From NCBI GenBank assembly GCA_963788975.1, contig CAWBIJ010000004.1, positions 1,550,001-1,614,000 of the forward strand: a stretch of 64,000 nucleotides of DNA. The letters are read 5' to 3'. Both the position numbers and the translations under genes were made by a program. How positions within the stretch are numbered: position 1 is the first letter of the stretch; every line of letters starts with the position of its first letter. Positions 8,753 through 17,409 of the stretch are shown one piece after another. The stretch comes from VRUE01 sp963788975. Lineage in GTDB: Bacteria; Actinomycetota; Thermoleophilia; Solirubrobacterales; 70-9. The notes under the pieces were generated by a model, which did no database searches, had not been told where the DNA came from, and saw only the letters and a program-made list of their open reading frames with translations.

Positions 8753-10309
8753 TTATGCAGCCGCGGCTTGGGCGCGGACCATCGTCAGCACCTCGACGCC
8801 GTACTTGGAGACGAAGCTCGGGCCGACGCCGCGGATCGACAGCAGGCTCTGCTCGTCGCCGGGCCTGGTGGCGGCGATCGCTTCCAGGGTGCTGTTGTGG
8901 GCGACCGTGAAGGCAGGCTTGCCGTCGGCGGCGCGCAGGCGCCACTCCTTCAACTGCTCAAAGAGCACGGTGTCGGCAGGAGAGAGCTCGGCTGGCGGCG
9001 CGGCGGAGCCCTTGGCGGCCCGGCGCTTGGGCTTGACCGCGATCGTCTCCGGGTCGGGCAGCCAGCTCTGCGGATCGCAGACGTCGCAGCAGCGACCCAG
9101 CGGCCGGCCGGCCTCGCGGTCGCCGAAGTGGTCGAGGACCCTGCGTCGCCGGCAACGCTCGCCGTAGATGAAGGACTTGATCGTCTCGTAGTCGCGCCAG
9201 CCGCGCTCGCGGGCGATCGCCAGGTCCGGGCCTTGGCGCTGCTGGTTGAAGCGGACCAGGCGGCCGAGGTCGGCGCGCATCGCCAGCAGGACCGCCTTGG
9301 CCGGCACCCCGTCGCGCCCCGCCCGCCCGGCCTCCTGGTAGTAGGCCTCGAGGCTGGTCGGGATCGCCATGTGCCAGACCGAGCGCACGTCTGCCTTGTC
9401 GACGCCCATCCCGAAGGCGTTGGTGGCGACGATCACGTCGACCTCGCCGGCCATGAAGCGGCGCTGCGCCTCGGTGCGGTCCTCCGACTCCATCCCGGCG
9501 TGGTAGGCGAGCGCGCTCAGGCCGGCGTCGCGCAGCGCGGCTGTGACCTCGTCGGTGTCTTTGCGGGTGCCGCAGTAGACGATCGCCGGGCGGTTCTCGG
9601 GGTCGGCCAGGCCCGCTTCGAGCAGGGCCAGCCGCCGCGCCTTCGACCCCGTTCCTTCCAGGCGCACCACGTCGAAGGAGAGGTTGGGCCGGTCGAAGCC
9701 GGAGCGGACCTGGAGCGGGTCGCGCATCTCGAAGCGGCTGGCGATCTCCCTTCCCACCGCCTCGGTCGCAGTCGCGGTGCAGGCCATCACCGTCGGCCGC
9801 CCGAGCCGCTCGGCCACCCGGGGGAGCTGCAGGTAGTCGGGGCGAAAGTCGTGCCCCCACTCGGAGACGCAGTGCGCCTCGTCGACCGCGAGCAAGTCGA
9901 TCCGACGCCGCCCGATCGCCTGCTGGAAGGCTTCGGAGCCGAACCGCTCCGGCGAGCAGTAGACCATCCGCGCCTGCCCGCTGGCGACCTGCGCCAGGGT
10001 GCGCCGCACGTCCTCCCACTCCATCGCCGAGGTCACCATCGCCACCGGGTGGCCGGCCGCGGTCAGCCGCCGCCACTGGTCGACGATCAGCGCGATCAGC
10101 GGGCTGACGACGATCGTCAAGTCCTCCGTGGCCAGGCCGGGCAGCTGGTAGCAGAGGCTCTTGCCGCCCCCGGTCGGCATCACGATCAGCGAGTCGCGGC
10201 CTGCCAGGGCCGCCTCGACCGCCTCGCGCTGGCCCGGCCGGAAGGACTCGAAGCCGAGCTTCGCCAGCAGCTCCTCGGCCTGTGGCGGCCTAGAAGCCGA
10301 GGACTCCAC
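8753..10309 (-). CDS. recQ: ATP-dependent DNA helicase RecQ
   Basis: 3'-5' superfamily 2 helicase for recombination and fork repair. From the GTG start at 10309 the 518 residues show FRPGQREAV (motif 0), MPTGGGKS (Walker A, about 44-51), VVSPLIAL (Ia), AVDEAHCVSEWGHDFRP (DEAH box, about 141-157), ACTATAT (III), YCGTRKDT (IV), ATNAFGMGVDK (V) and YYQEAGRAGRDG (VI). A RecQ C-terminal zinc site (ERCRRRRVL ... RCCDVCDP) and a C-terminal HRDC domain (about 437-515) follow. The gene start overlaps the end of zwf by 20 bases on the same strand, so the two are probably cotranscribed. Confidence 0.97.
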   Translation of the reverse strand: MESSASRPPQAEELLAKLGFESFRPGQREAVEAALAGRDSLIVMPTGGGKSLCYQLPGLATEDLTIVVSPLIALIVDQWRRLTAAGHPVAMVTSAMEWEDVRRTLAQVASGQARMVYCSPERFGSEAFQQAIGRRRIDLLAVDEAHCVSEWGHDFRPDYLQLPRVAERLGRPTVMACTATATEAVGREIASRFEMRDPLQVRSGFDRPNLSFDVVRLEGTGSKARRLALLEAGLADPENRPAIVYCGTRKDTDEVTAALRDAGLSALAYHAGMESEDRTEAQRRFMAGEVDVIVATNAFGMGVDKADVRSVWHMAIPTSLEAYYQEAGRAGRDGVPAKAVLLAMRADLGRLVRFNQQRQGPDLAIARERGWRDYETIKSFIYGERCRRRRVLDHFGDREAGRPLGRCCDVCDPQSWLPDPETIAVKPKRRAAKGSAAPPAELSPADTVLFEQLKEWRLRAADGKPAFTVAHNSTLEAIAATRPGDEQSLLSIRGVGPSFVSKYGVEVLTMVRAQAAAA

Positions 10310-11726
10310 CGGGCACCGGTTCGGGCAGCCAGGGCTCGTGCCACTGGCAGATGCCGCGGGTTAGGCCGTTCGCCTGCTTCGGCCCCCAGGTCCCCTTCTC
10401 ATAGGGGTGGACCGGGCCGGGTTCGTCGAGCAGCGGCTGCACGATCCGCCAGGTCTCCTCGACTGCGTCCTGGCGGGTGAAGAGCTGGTGGCGGCTGGCG
10501 ATCGCGTCGTCGAGCAGCCGCTCGTAGGGCTCGGGCTCTTCGCCCGGCGCCTTTTCGAACAGCACCGCGAGGTCTGCCGGCTCGAATGCCTCCTCTCCCG
10601 CCTGCTTGGCGTAGAGGCGCAGGCGCGAGCCCGGCTCGGGCTCGATCCGCACCGTCATCTGGTTCGCATCGGGCTGTTTGCCGGGCCCGACCCCGAGCCG
10701 CGGCGGTCGCTTGAAGACGACCGTCACCTCGCTCGACTTGACCGGCATGCACTTGCCGGCGCGGATGAAGAAGGGGACGCCGCTCCAGCGCCAGTTGTCG
10801 ATCGCCAGCTCGACCGCGGCGAAGGTCTCCGTGGTCGAGTCTGGCGCTACGTCCTCGACTTCGAGGTAGCCCCCGTACTGCCCGCGCACGTAGCGCTTCG
10901 GGTCCGCCGTGCGGGTCGCCTTGAACAGTTCCAGCTTCTTGTCGCGGATCGAGTCGTGGTGGTTGCCGGTCGGCGGTCCCATCGCGACCAGCGCCAGCAC
11001 CTGCAGGGCGTGGTTCTGGATCACGTCGCGCATCGCCCCGACCGCGTCGTAGAAGCGGCCGCGGTCCTCGACGCCGAAGTCCTCGGCGATCGTCATCTGC
11101 ACGTGGGAGACGTGCTCCTTGTTCCAGAGCGGCTCCAGCACCGAGTTGGCGAAGCGCAGGTAGGCGATGTCCATCACCGGCTCCTTGCCCAGGTAATGGT
11201 CGATCCGCAGGATCTGGTCCTCCTCTAGGGCTTCGCAGAGGTCGGTGTTGAGCGCCCGCGCCGAGGCGAGATCGTGGCCGAAGGGCTTCTCGATCACGAC
11301 CTGGGCGTTCTCGGTCAGTCCGGCGTCCTTGAGCCCGTGGACCACGGTCGCGAACAGGGAGGGCGGGATCTCGAGGTAGAAGACGGGGCGCTTCGCGTCG
11401 CCGATCGCCTTCGCGACCTGCGCGAACGTGCTCGGATCCGCGTAGTCGCCCTGGACGTAGGAGAGGCGGGCGACGAAGCGACCGAGGACGTCCTCGTCGG
11501 GTTCGGCGACCGTCGCCTCGATCGCCTCGCGGGCGTGCTGGCGCAGCTGCTCGACCGTCCACTCGTCGATCGCGACACCGACGATCGGGAAATCGAGCTT
11601 GCCCCGCGCCTCCAGCCGGTAGAGGGCGCGGAAGGTCATCTTCCTCGCCAGGTCGCCGGTGATCCCGAAGATCGCCAGCACGTCGGCGCTCGCATCGCGG
11701 TCTCGTTTGGCGTCGGTGCCTGCCAT
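10290..11726 (-). CDS. zwf: Glucose-6-phosphate 1-dehydrogenase
   Basis: Oxidises glucose-6-phosphate to 6-phosphogluconolactone with NADP+, the entry to the oxidative pentose phosphate pathway. ATG at 11726 gives 478 residues. FGITGDLARKMT is the nucleotide-binding fingerprint near residue 20, VIEKPFGHD follows, and IDHYLGKEPVMD is the substrate-binding signature with the catalytic His nearby. The C-terminal half carries the FFIRAGKCM strand and a typical ending WGPKQAN. The frame continues upstream to 11861, but that stretch has no similarity and overlaps the divergent gnd start. Divergent from gnd, with a 63-base shared control region. Confidence 0.96.
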   Translation of the reverse strand: MAGTDAKRDRDASADVLAIFGITGDLARKMTFRALYRLEARGKLDFPIVGVAIDEWTVEQLRQHAREAIEATVAEPDEDVLGRFVARLSYVQGDYADPSTFAQVAKAIGDAKRPVFYLEIPPSLFATVVHGLKDAGLTENAQVVIEKPFGHDLASARALNTDLCEALEEDQILRIDHYLGKEPVMDIAYLRFANSVLEPLWNKEHVSHVQMTIAEDFGVEDRGRFYDAVGAMRDVIQNHALQVLALVAMGPPTGNHHDSIRDKKLELFKATRTADPKRYVRGQYGGYLEVEDVAPDSTTETFAAVELAIDNWRWSGVPFFIRAGKCMPVKSSEVTVVFKRPPRLGVGPGKQPDANQMTVRIEPEPGSRLRLYAKQAGEEAFEPADLAVLFEKAPGEEPEPYERLLDDAIASRHQLFTRQDAVEETWRIVQPLLDEPGPVHPYEKGTWGPKQANGLTRGICQWHEPWLPEPVPGGVLGF

Positions 11727-11789
11727 CCGCGCCAGGCTACCCGCTGGCCAAGCGGCCAGCCGTCGCCTGGCTGGCGTAGGGTAGGCGCG

Positions 11790-12806
11790 ATGGAGCTTGG
11801 ACTCGTCGGCCTCGGTCGCATGGGCGCCAACATGGCCCGCCGCCTGATGCGCGACGGCCATCGCTGCGTCGTCTACGACGTCAACCCTGACGCGGTCTCC
11901 ACGCTGGCGGACGAGGGCGCCGAGGGCGCAGCCTCACTCGAGGAGTTGGCCTCGAAGCTGAGCGCGCCACGCTCGGTCTGGGTGATGGTGCCGGCCGGCG
12001 AGATCACCGAGAAGACGATCGAGGACGTCGCCGCCGTGCTCGAGAGCGGGGACGCGATCGTCGACGGCGGCAACTCCTACTACCGCGACGACATCCGCCG
12101 TGCCGCGAGCCTGCGTGAGCAGGGGATCGACTTCGTCGACTGCGGGACCAGCGGCGGCGTCTTCGGCCTCAAGCGCGGTTATTGCCTGATGATCGGCGGG
12201 CCTGACGGGGCAGTGCAGCGGCTCGACCCGATCTTCGCTTCGCTGGCGCCGGGGGTCGAGGCGGCGGAACGGACGCCGGGGCGCTCCGGCGACCCCAGCC
12301 CCGCCGAGAACGGCTACCTGCACTGCGGCCCCAACGGCGCCGGCCACTTCGTGAAGATGGTCCACAACGGGATCGAGTACGGGATCATGGCCGCCTACGC
12401 CGAGGGCCTGAACATCCTCGAGAACGCCAACGCCGGCAAGGTGGAGCGCGAGGCGGACGCGGAGACGGCGCCGCTCGACCATCCCGAGTACTACCAGTAC
12501 GACCTCGACCTGCCCGAGGTGGCCGAGGTCTGGCGCCGTGGCAGCGTGGTCGGCTCATGGCTGCTCGACCTGACTGCGGCGGCGATGCAGGAATCGCCTG
12601 ACTTGGCCGACTTCGCCGGCCGCGTCTCCGACTCCGGCGAGGGGCGCTGGACCTCGATCGCGGCGATCGACGAGGGCGTGCCGGCGCCGGTGCTGACGAC
12701 CGCGCTCTATGAGCGCTTCTACTCGCGCGGGCTCGACGACTTTGGCGACAAGGTGCTCTCGGCGATGCGCAAGCAGTTCGGCGGCCACGATGAGAAGAGC
12801 GCGTAG
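11790..12806 (+). CDS. gnd: 6-phosphogluconate dehydrogenase, decarboxylating (short form)
   Basis: Third step of the oxidative pentose phosphate pathway, converting 6-phosphogluconate to ribulose-5-phosphate and CO2. ATG at 11790 gives 338 residues: GLGRMGANMARRL (Rossmann loop), DGGNSYYRDD, DCGTSGGVFGL and the catalytic GAGHFVKMVHNGIEYG with its Lys and Asn. Length matches the roughly 300-340-residue short class, often NAD-dependent, rather than the 470-residue E. coli type. The upstream open frame overlapping zwf is a shadow. The stop abuts the GTG of pgl, forming a gnd-pgl operon. Confidence 0.95.
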   Translation: MELGLVGLGRMGANMARRLMRDGHRCVVYDVNPDAVSTLADEGAEGAASLEELASKLSAPRSVWVMVPAGEITEKTIEDVAAVLESGDAIVDGGNSYYRDDIRRAASLREQGIDFVDCGTSGGVFGLKRGYCLMIGGPDGAVQRLDPIFASLAPGVEAAERTPGRSGDPSPAENGYLHCGPNGAGHFVKMVHNGIEYGIMAAYAEGLNILENANAGKVEREADAETAPLDHPEYYQYDLDLPEVAEVWRRGSVVGSWLLDLTAAAMQESPDLADFAGRVSDSGEGRWTSIAAIDEGVPAPVLTTALYERFYSRGLDDFGDKVLSAMRKQFGGHDEKSA

Positions 12807-13478
12807 GTGAGCATCGAGCTGGAGGTCGTCGCCGACGAGAGGGCGGCGGCGCGGAGGGCTGCCGAGCTGATCGCTGCGGCCGGCGCCGATGCGGTCGCGC
12901 AGCGCGGGATCTTCTCGCTGGCGATGAGCGGCGGGCGCACCCCCTGGGGAATGCTGGCGATCCTCGGCGAACAGGAGGCGATGCCCTGGGGGGAGACCGA
13001 GTTGTTCCAGGTCGACGAGCGGATCGCCTCGCCGGGCAGCGAGGAGCGCAACCTCACCCACATGGTGTTGGGCCTTTCGATGGATCACCAGGCGACGCTG
13101 CGCCCGATGCCGGTCACCTCGCGGGATCTCGACGGGGCGGCGAGGGAGTACGAATCGCAGCTACCCGAGCCGATCGACTTAATCCATCTCGGCCTCGGTC
13201 CCGACGGCCATACCGCCTCGCTGGCGCCGGGCGACCCAGTGCTCGAGGTCCGCGACCGCCGGGTAGCCCTCACCGAGACGGCCTACCAGGACCATCGCCG
13301 TATGACCCTCACTTACCCGGCGCTCGCCGAAGCTCGCCGCATCGTCTGGCTCATTACCGGCGAGGCCAAGCGCGACCCCCTCGCCAAGCTCCTCGCCGGC
13401 GACCCCTCGATTCCCGCCGGCCGGGTCGAGAACGACGAGATGGTCGTAGTGGCCGACGAGGCTGCTGTCGGTTCCTAA
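12807..13478 (+). CDS. pgl: 6-phosphogluconolactonase
   Basis: Hydrolyses 6-phosphogluconolactone, the product of Zwf. The 223-residue DevB/SOL-family protein starts at a GTG directly after the gnd stop, with no intergenic base. Motifs: SLAMSGGRTPWGML near residue 38, FQVDERIA, SEERNLTHM, HLGLGPDGHTASLAPGDP (catalytic His region) and RMTLTYPALAEAR. Together with zwf on the opposite strand it completes the oxidative branch. It ends four bases into the convergent nucleotidyltransferase gene's stop region. Confidence 0.95.
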   Translation: MSIELEVVADERAAARRAAELIAAAGADAVAQRGIFSLAMSGGRTPWGMLAILGEQEAMPWGETELFQVDERIASPGSEERNLTHMVLGLSMDHQATLRPMPVTSRDLDGAAREYESQLPEPIDLIHLGLGPDGHTASLAPGDPVLEVRDRRVALTETAYQDHRRMTLTYPALAEARRIVWLITGEAKRDPLAKLLAGDPSIPAGRVENDEMVVVADEAAVGS

Positions 13479-14056
13479 TCCTCGATCGCCAGCTTTTTCT
13501 TCAACTCATCGAGGCGCTGCAGGCGAGGATTGTCAGAGCCGACCATCCGGTGCAGCTGCGCCTCGATCTCGCCGATATCAAGGTCGTCGGTAGCGATCAA
13601 CATCTGCTCGATGTCCAGCCAATCCTTCGGGCGGTCGAACATCGCCTTGCAGATAGCCAGGTGCTCCGGTGCCAAGATCGGCAGCGAGGTGTCCGCGAAT
13701 GGCACCTTCCGTGTCTCTTTTCGCATTTTCTCGTGAATTTCGTCGTAGGCGAAGAAGAAATTGATTGCGCTATCCCCCCACCAAACTCGGAGTTGACTGC
13801 CCTCTGTCAGGGCGACTTCGTCGCGTTCGGATTTGATGCCGAGTGGAGAAAGTGCGTCGATGACGCTTTGCCGGTCCTCGGCTGGAATGAAGATGTGGAG
13901 GTCTATGTGGACCCTTACGCTTGGCTCTGCGTAATACGCGAGAGCAAGATCGCCCCCTATCGCGTGAGGAATCTTCTTCGCCTGGAGTGACTTGTGAATC
14001 GCAGCGACCTTGTCCGGCAAGGACGGCTCGGCTACGCCACTTGAGCCTGAGGTCAC
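13475..14056 (-). CDS. Nucleotidyltransferase-fold protein (AbiEii-like), possible toxin
   Basis: A 193-residue protein whose N-terminal part reads HAIGGDLALAYYAEP followed by VRVHIDLHIFIPAED. This matches the GG(x)AL..Y......(D)ID... core of AbiEii/MNT-like nucleotidyltransferases. The first acidic residue of the D-x-D pair appears to be His here (HID), so catalysis is uncertain. The C-terminal half (APEHLAICKAMFDRPKDWLDIEQML) is the usual helical region that follows the NTase core. It overlaps the upstream partner gene by four bases (ATGA). Base composition is lower in GC than its neighbours, suggesting acquisition. Confidence 0.7.
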   Translation of the reverse strand: MTSGSSGVAEPSLPDKVAAIHKSLQAKKIPHAIGGDLALAYYAEPSVRVHIDLHIFIPAEDRQSVIDALSPLGIKSERDEVALTEGSQLRVWWGDSAINFFFAYDEIHEKMRKETRKVPFADTSLPILAPEHLAICKAMFDRPKDWLDIEQMLIATDDLDIGEIEAQLHRMVGSDNPRLQRLDELKKKLAIED

Positions 14057-14536
14057 ACTGATCTCGATTCAAGTCGCGGAAAGCGGAGGGGCTTGTCGCG
14101 ACGACCATGGGGCAGCGCGTCGGCGAGCAGCAGCAGGTCGAAGAGCGCCTTTCCTCGCTCGGCGGGGGTCGAGGTCATCCATTCAGCCACCCCTCGTACA
14201 GTGTCCGAGGGCGCTGTCCCCTCGTTGTCGTTGAGCATGGCCGCGAGAAGTCGTCGCAGCTTGGGCTCGGGCTGATCACCCTTGCTCAAGGCCGCGATCA
14301 GCTCTCGCGCCGCCTGATCGGCGGCCGATCGTGCGATGGGCGCTCCCATGCGTCTCTGCCGCATCTATCAATTGCTCGCGCGTCAGCGGTTTATCCGCCT
14401 TGCTTCGCGCTTTCTCGATCACCTCGTCGGTCAGTTCGGTAAACGAGGCCAGCGTGCGACTGCGGGGGCCGTTCGCAGTACTGCGGGACTCGCGTATCTC
14501 AAACCTTCCCCGCTTGGTTGGGACCACGAAAGCCAT
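14053..14536 (-). CDS. Partner of the nucleotidyltransferase, possible antitoxin (frame broken)
   Basis: Starts at ATG 14536 (MAFVVPTKRGRFEIRES) and continues to LIDAAETHG, after which the frame shifts (near 14350) into MGAPIARSAADQAARELIAAL and runs to 14053. Joined length is about 160 residues. It precedes and overlaps the nucleotidyltransferase by ATGA, the layout of toxin-antitoxin and Abi pairs. I do not recognise a named domain: the N-terminus has a basic strand-rich segment and the C-terminal half is helical. The role as antitoxin is inferred only from position and coupling. Confidence 0.55.
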
Positions 14537-14594
14537 AGTGGGTATTCTACACCACTATTGCGTAATTCTGGCGCCGCTCCTGCGTCCTTCTTGC

Positions 14595-15959
14595 TCAGGC
14601 GAGGTCCAGCGAGACCGCGTGGTTGGCGACGATCCGGTTCTCGGGGTCGTAGCGGCGCTTGATCTCGACCAGGCGGGCACAGGTCTCGGCCGGCAGGATC
14701 GCGTCGGCGTCGCAAGGGCGCTCGGCGAAGTTGAAGTAGCCGCCCTCAGCGGCCCAGGCGCCCATCGCCTCGGGCATGCGGTCGAGGTGGGCCACAATCG
14801 CCTGACCCAGCTCCGGCGTCATCGGCAGGCCGATGCCGAGCATGACGAAGGCTGCATCGATCTTGTCGAGGCCGCCGCCGCCCTCGGCCGGCCGCCCCAG
14901 CGCCCCGCCGAGCTGGCGCAGCTCGGCCAGCAGCAGTGGCGATCCGGACTCCGGCCCGGCGTACTCGACATAGGCGTCGATCGCCTCGTCCGGCAGCTCG
15001 CGGATCGTCGCGTGGTTGCCGAGTCCCGGCACCGGCTGTTCGGGGTCCATGTGGATTTTGCCCAGGCCGGCGGTGGGGATCTGGTCGAAGGTGTCCATGA
15101 TCGGCTCGCCGATCTCTCGCAGCGGCGCGATCGTCGCTTCGCCCTCCGCCTGGCCGCCAATGCAGGCCGCGTCGATCGTCAGCAGAGGCCGGTCGCGGAT
15201 CGCCTCGGGAACGTCCGGCATGAGTGGAGGCCGCAGAAAGCGGACGACTGAGGTGACGTCCTCAGAGACGGAGGCGGCCCAGTCGCGGTAGATCCGCACA
15301 CCCTCGACCCCGGCCTCGGCGGGGAAGAGGAGGGCACCGGCGTAGACGTCGGCGATCGGCAGCAGGTCGAGCTGCAGCGCGGTGACGATCGCGTACCCGC
15401 CTCCGCCGCCACGCAGGGCCCAGAAGAGGTCGGGCTCGTTGCCGTCGTCGACTGTCATCGGCTCGCCCTCGGCGCTGACCAGCTCGATCGCCTGCACGTT
15501 GTTGCAGGCAAAGCCATGGCGGCGGCCGAGCCAGCTCAGCCCGCCTCCGAGCGTGTAGCCGGTCACGCCCACGTCGACGGCCGAGCCGGGAAGGAAGCAG
15601 AGGCCGTGCGCTCCGGCTGCCTCACCCAGCTCCATCGCCAGCACGCCGGCCTCGACACGGGCGGTTCGTGCATCGGGGTCGATCTCGATGCCGCGCATGC
15701 TCTCGGTCTTGAGCAGGATTGTGTCCTCCAGCGGTCCGAGGGAGGCCGCGCCGTGACCCGTGCCTTGGCCGGCCACGCGGAGATCGTGCTCAGCCGCAAA
15801 CCGGACTGTCGCGACGACGTCCGCCGCGCTCTCGACAAAGACGACCGCCTCCGGTAGCTGGTCGGCAACCAGGTTCCAGGCGGTGCGCGCCTCGTCCCAG
15901 TCGGGGTCGCTAGGCGTCGCTACCCGGCCGTCGATCGACAGCTCGGCGAAGTTGTTCAT
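14595..15959 (-). CDS. FAD-linked oxidoreductase, berberine-bridge-enzyme type
   Basis: A 454-residue cytosolic or exported flavoprotein of the PCMH/VAO superfamily. AVVFVESAADVVATVRFA opens the FAD-binding domain, VAGQGTGHGAAS holds the likely 8-alpha-histidyl-FAD His, and GVTGYTLGGGLSWLGRRHG is the second FAD loop, followed by FWALRGGGGGYAIVTAL. The C-terminal berberine-like module is recognisable from GGYFNFAE and RRYDPENRIVANH. No signal peptide is seen. The second usual flavin-linking Cys is not visible in the GYTLGGG region, so single covalent attachment is likely. Substrate unknown. Confidence 0.9.
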   Translation of the reverse strand: MNNFAELSIDGRVATPSDPDWDEARTAWNLVADQLPEAVVFVESAADVVATVRFAAEHDLRVAGQGTGHGAASLGPLEDTILLKTESMRGIEIDPDARTARVEAGVLAMELGEAAGAHGLCFLPGSAVDVGVTGYTLGGGLSWLGRRHGFACNNVQAIELVSAEGEPMTVDDGNEPDLFWALRGGGGGYAIVTALQLDLLPIADVYAGALLFPAEAGVEGVRIYRDWAASVSEDVTSVVRFLRPPLMPDVPEAIRDRPLLTIDAACIGGQAEGEATIAPLREIGEPIMDTFDQIPTAGLGKIHMDPEQPVPGLGNHATIRELPDEAIDAYVEYAGPESGSPLLLAELRQLGGALGRPAEGGGGLDKIDAAFVMLGIGLPMTPELGQAIVAHLDRMPEAMGAWAAEGGYFNFAERPCDADAILPAETCARLVEIKRRYDPENRIVANHAVSLDLA

Positions 15960-15977
15960 GGAGTCCTCCTTCGAGGT

Positions 15978-16628
15978 CTAAGTGAACGTCAGGCGATCGA
16001 CGGTGCCGTTTCTTCCCACCAGCACCTCGCTGACCATAGCCGGAGGGAAGAAGCCGTGGGCGGCGACGCCGGGGTCGGCCTCGAGGCGGGCGGCGAGCGC
16101 GGCGGGATCGCCGATCTCGCCGCGGTAGTCGGCGATCAGGCCGTCGTCGGGGCTGGGAGGAACGTCGCGCAGCTCCGCTTCCGGGCCCAGCCGGGCCAGC
16201 GTCGAGCGCAAGCCGAAGGCGAAGAGCTCGAGCGGCACCGACGCGCTCAGCGCCTCCACCGGCTTGCTGGAGTCGGCGATCACGACGAAGTGCTCGGCCG
16301 CCGCGGCGACGATCTTCTCGCGCAGGTGGGCGCCGCCGCCACCCTTGATCAGCCAGCCGTCGGGGGTCACCTGGTCGGTGCCGTCGATCGCGATATCGAG
16401 TCGCTCCAGGGTCGAGAACTCCTCGACCGCGATGCCGAGGCCGCGGGCCTGCTCCTCGGTGGCGACTGAGGTGGCGACGCAGCGGATCCCGTTGAGGCCG
16501 CGCCGTGCGAGCGTCGGCAGCAGGTGCTCGACCGTCGAGCCGGTGCCGAGTCCGACCGCCATCCCGTCTTCGACCAGATCGGCCGCCGCCTCGGCCGCGA
16601 GGCGCTTCTCGGCATCTGCGTCGGTCAC
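15978..16628 (-). CDS. rpiA: Ribose-5-phosphate isomerase A
   Basis: Interconverts ribulose-5-phosphate and ribose-5-phosphate. A GTG start at 16628 gives 216 residues: AVGLGTGSTVEHLL (phosphate loop), IAIDGTDQVTPDG, LIKGGGGAHLREKIVA (catalytic Glu region and conserved Lys) and FVVIADSSKPVE. These are the four canonical RpiA motifs in order. The frame runs upstream to 16925 but that part is the complement of the FHA gene. It shares a 27-base divergent promoter gap with the FHA protein. Confidence 0.95.
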   Translation of the reverse strand: MTDADAEKRLAAEAAADLVEDGMAVGLGTGSTVEHLLPTLARRGLNGIRCVATSVATEEQARGLGIAVEEFSTLERLDIAIDGTDQVTPDGWLIKGGGGAHLREKIVAAAAEHFVVIADSSKPVEALSASVPLELFAFGLRSTLARLGPEAELRDVPPSPDDGLIADYRGEIGDPAALAARLEADPGVAAHGFFPPAMVSEVLVGRNGTVDRLTFT

Positions 16629-16655
16629 GGGCGCGGACTCTATGCTCGCGGTGAG

Positions 16656-17237
16656 ATGGACCCGCGCATCTGGCTGACCGGCGAGCGAGGCGAGCCGCAC
16701 TCCGTTGCCCTCGTGGCCGAGCGCACCGTGGTCGGCCGCTCCCCCGAGGCCGACATCTGCATCGACGACGAGGCTGTCTCCTGGAACCACCTCGAGATCG
16801 AGCGCCGCGGCGACGTGCTGATGGCAACCGATCTCGACAGCAGCAACGGCACCGCTCTCAACGGCGAGCCGCTCGACCGGCCGCGACGCCTGCGCGGCGG
16901 CGACGTCCTCACCCTCGGCGGACACCGGCTCGAAGTTTCCGAGGGCGATCTAGGCGGAGGCCAGCGCACGGTCGCTGCCGCCGAGCCCGCCGTCGCCCTA
17001 ACCGAAGAGGAGCACGCCACCGCGGCGGCGCTGGTCGCGCCCTACCGCAGCGAGGGCGCCTTCGCCGGCCGTCCCGCCACCCGGGCCGAGCTGGCCGAGG
17101 CGCTGCACGTCAGCGAGCGCACCGCGCAGCGCCGCCTCGACGCTCTCGCCGCCAAGCTCGAGATCTCCGGCGACGCCGGCCGCGAGCGCCCCCGTCTGAT
17201 CGCCGCCCGGGTGATCGAGCTCGGCCTCGACCGCTGA
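16656..17237 (+). CDS. FHA-domain protein with C-terminal helix-turn-helix
   Basis: 193 residues. Residues about 20-95 are a forkhead-associated phosphothreonine-binding domain: TVVGRSPEADICIDD (conserved GRS), VSWNHLEIE (SxxH), DLDSSNGTALNG (S/T-N-G). The C-terminal part (about 120-190) has ATRAELAEALHVSERTAQRRLDALAAKL, a winged helix-turn-helix. It may couple Ser/Thr phosphorylation to transcription; the PknB-like kinase at 18621 is a plausible but unproven partner. ATG at 16656, divergent from rpiA. Confidence 0.85.
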   Translation: MDPRIWLTGERGEPHSVALVAERTVVGRSPEADICIDDEAVSWNHLEIERRGDVLMATDLDSSNGTALNGEPLDRPRRLRGGDVLTLGGHRLEVSEGDLGGGQRTVAAAEPAVALTEEEHATAAALVAPYRSEGAFAGRPATRAELAEALHVSERTAQRRLDALAAKLEISGDAGRERPRLIAARVIELGLDR

Positions 17238-17247
17238 CCTAGCGGTC

Positions 17248-17294
17248 ACGCGTCTGCCCTTACCCGTCTATAGCGCGGGTTAGAGCAGACGCGT
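17248..17294. terminator. Large hairpin after the FHA gene
   Basis: A 10-bp perfect outer stem (ACGCGTCTGC at 17248-17257 with GCAGACGCGT at 17285-17294) encloses an inner ACCCG/CGGGT stem. It lies 10 bases after the FHA stop and so is a likely terminator, though there is no T-run. A shorter TGACC..GGTCA hairpin overlaps the stop codon itself. The rest of the gap to 17410 shows only a good ribosome site (AAAGGGG). Confidence 0.6.
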
Positions 17295-17409
17295 CGTGGC
17301 TCGGAAGCGGTCAGACGTGGCTCGGTGGGAGACGCGGGTGTCGTTGGCGCGCCCGTGTTCGTCGCCGAGCATCGGTTGAGCAAAACAATCCACCCGAAAG
17401 GGGAGTCCA

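Noticed and set aside
8768..10480. 570-residue plus-strand frame across recQ
   Set aside because: It is the complement of recQ, with skewed composition and no domain.
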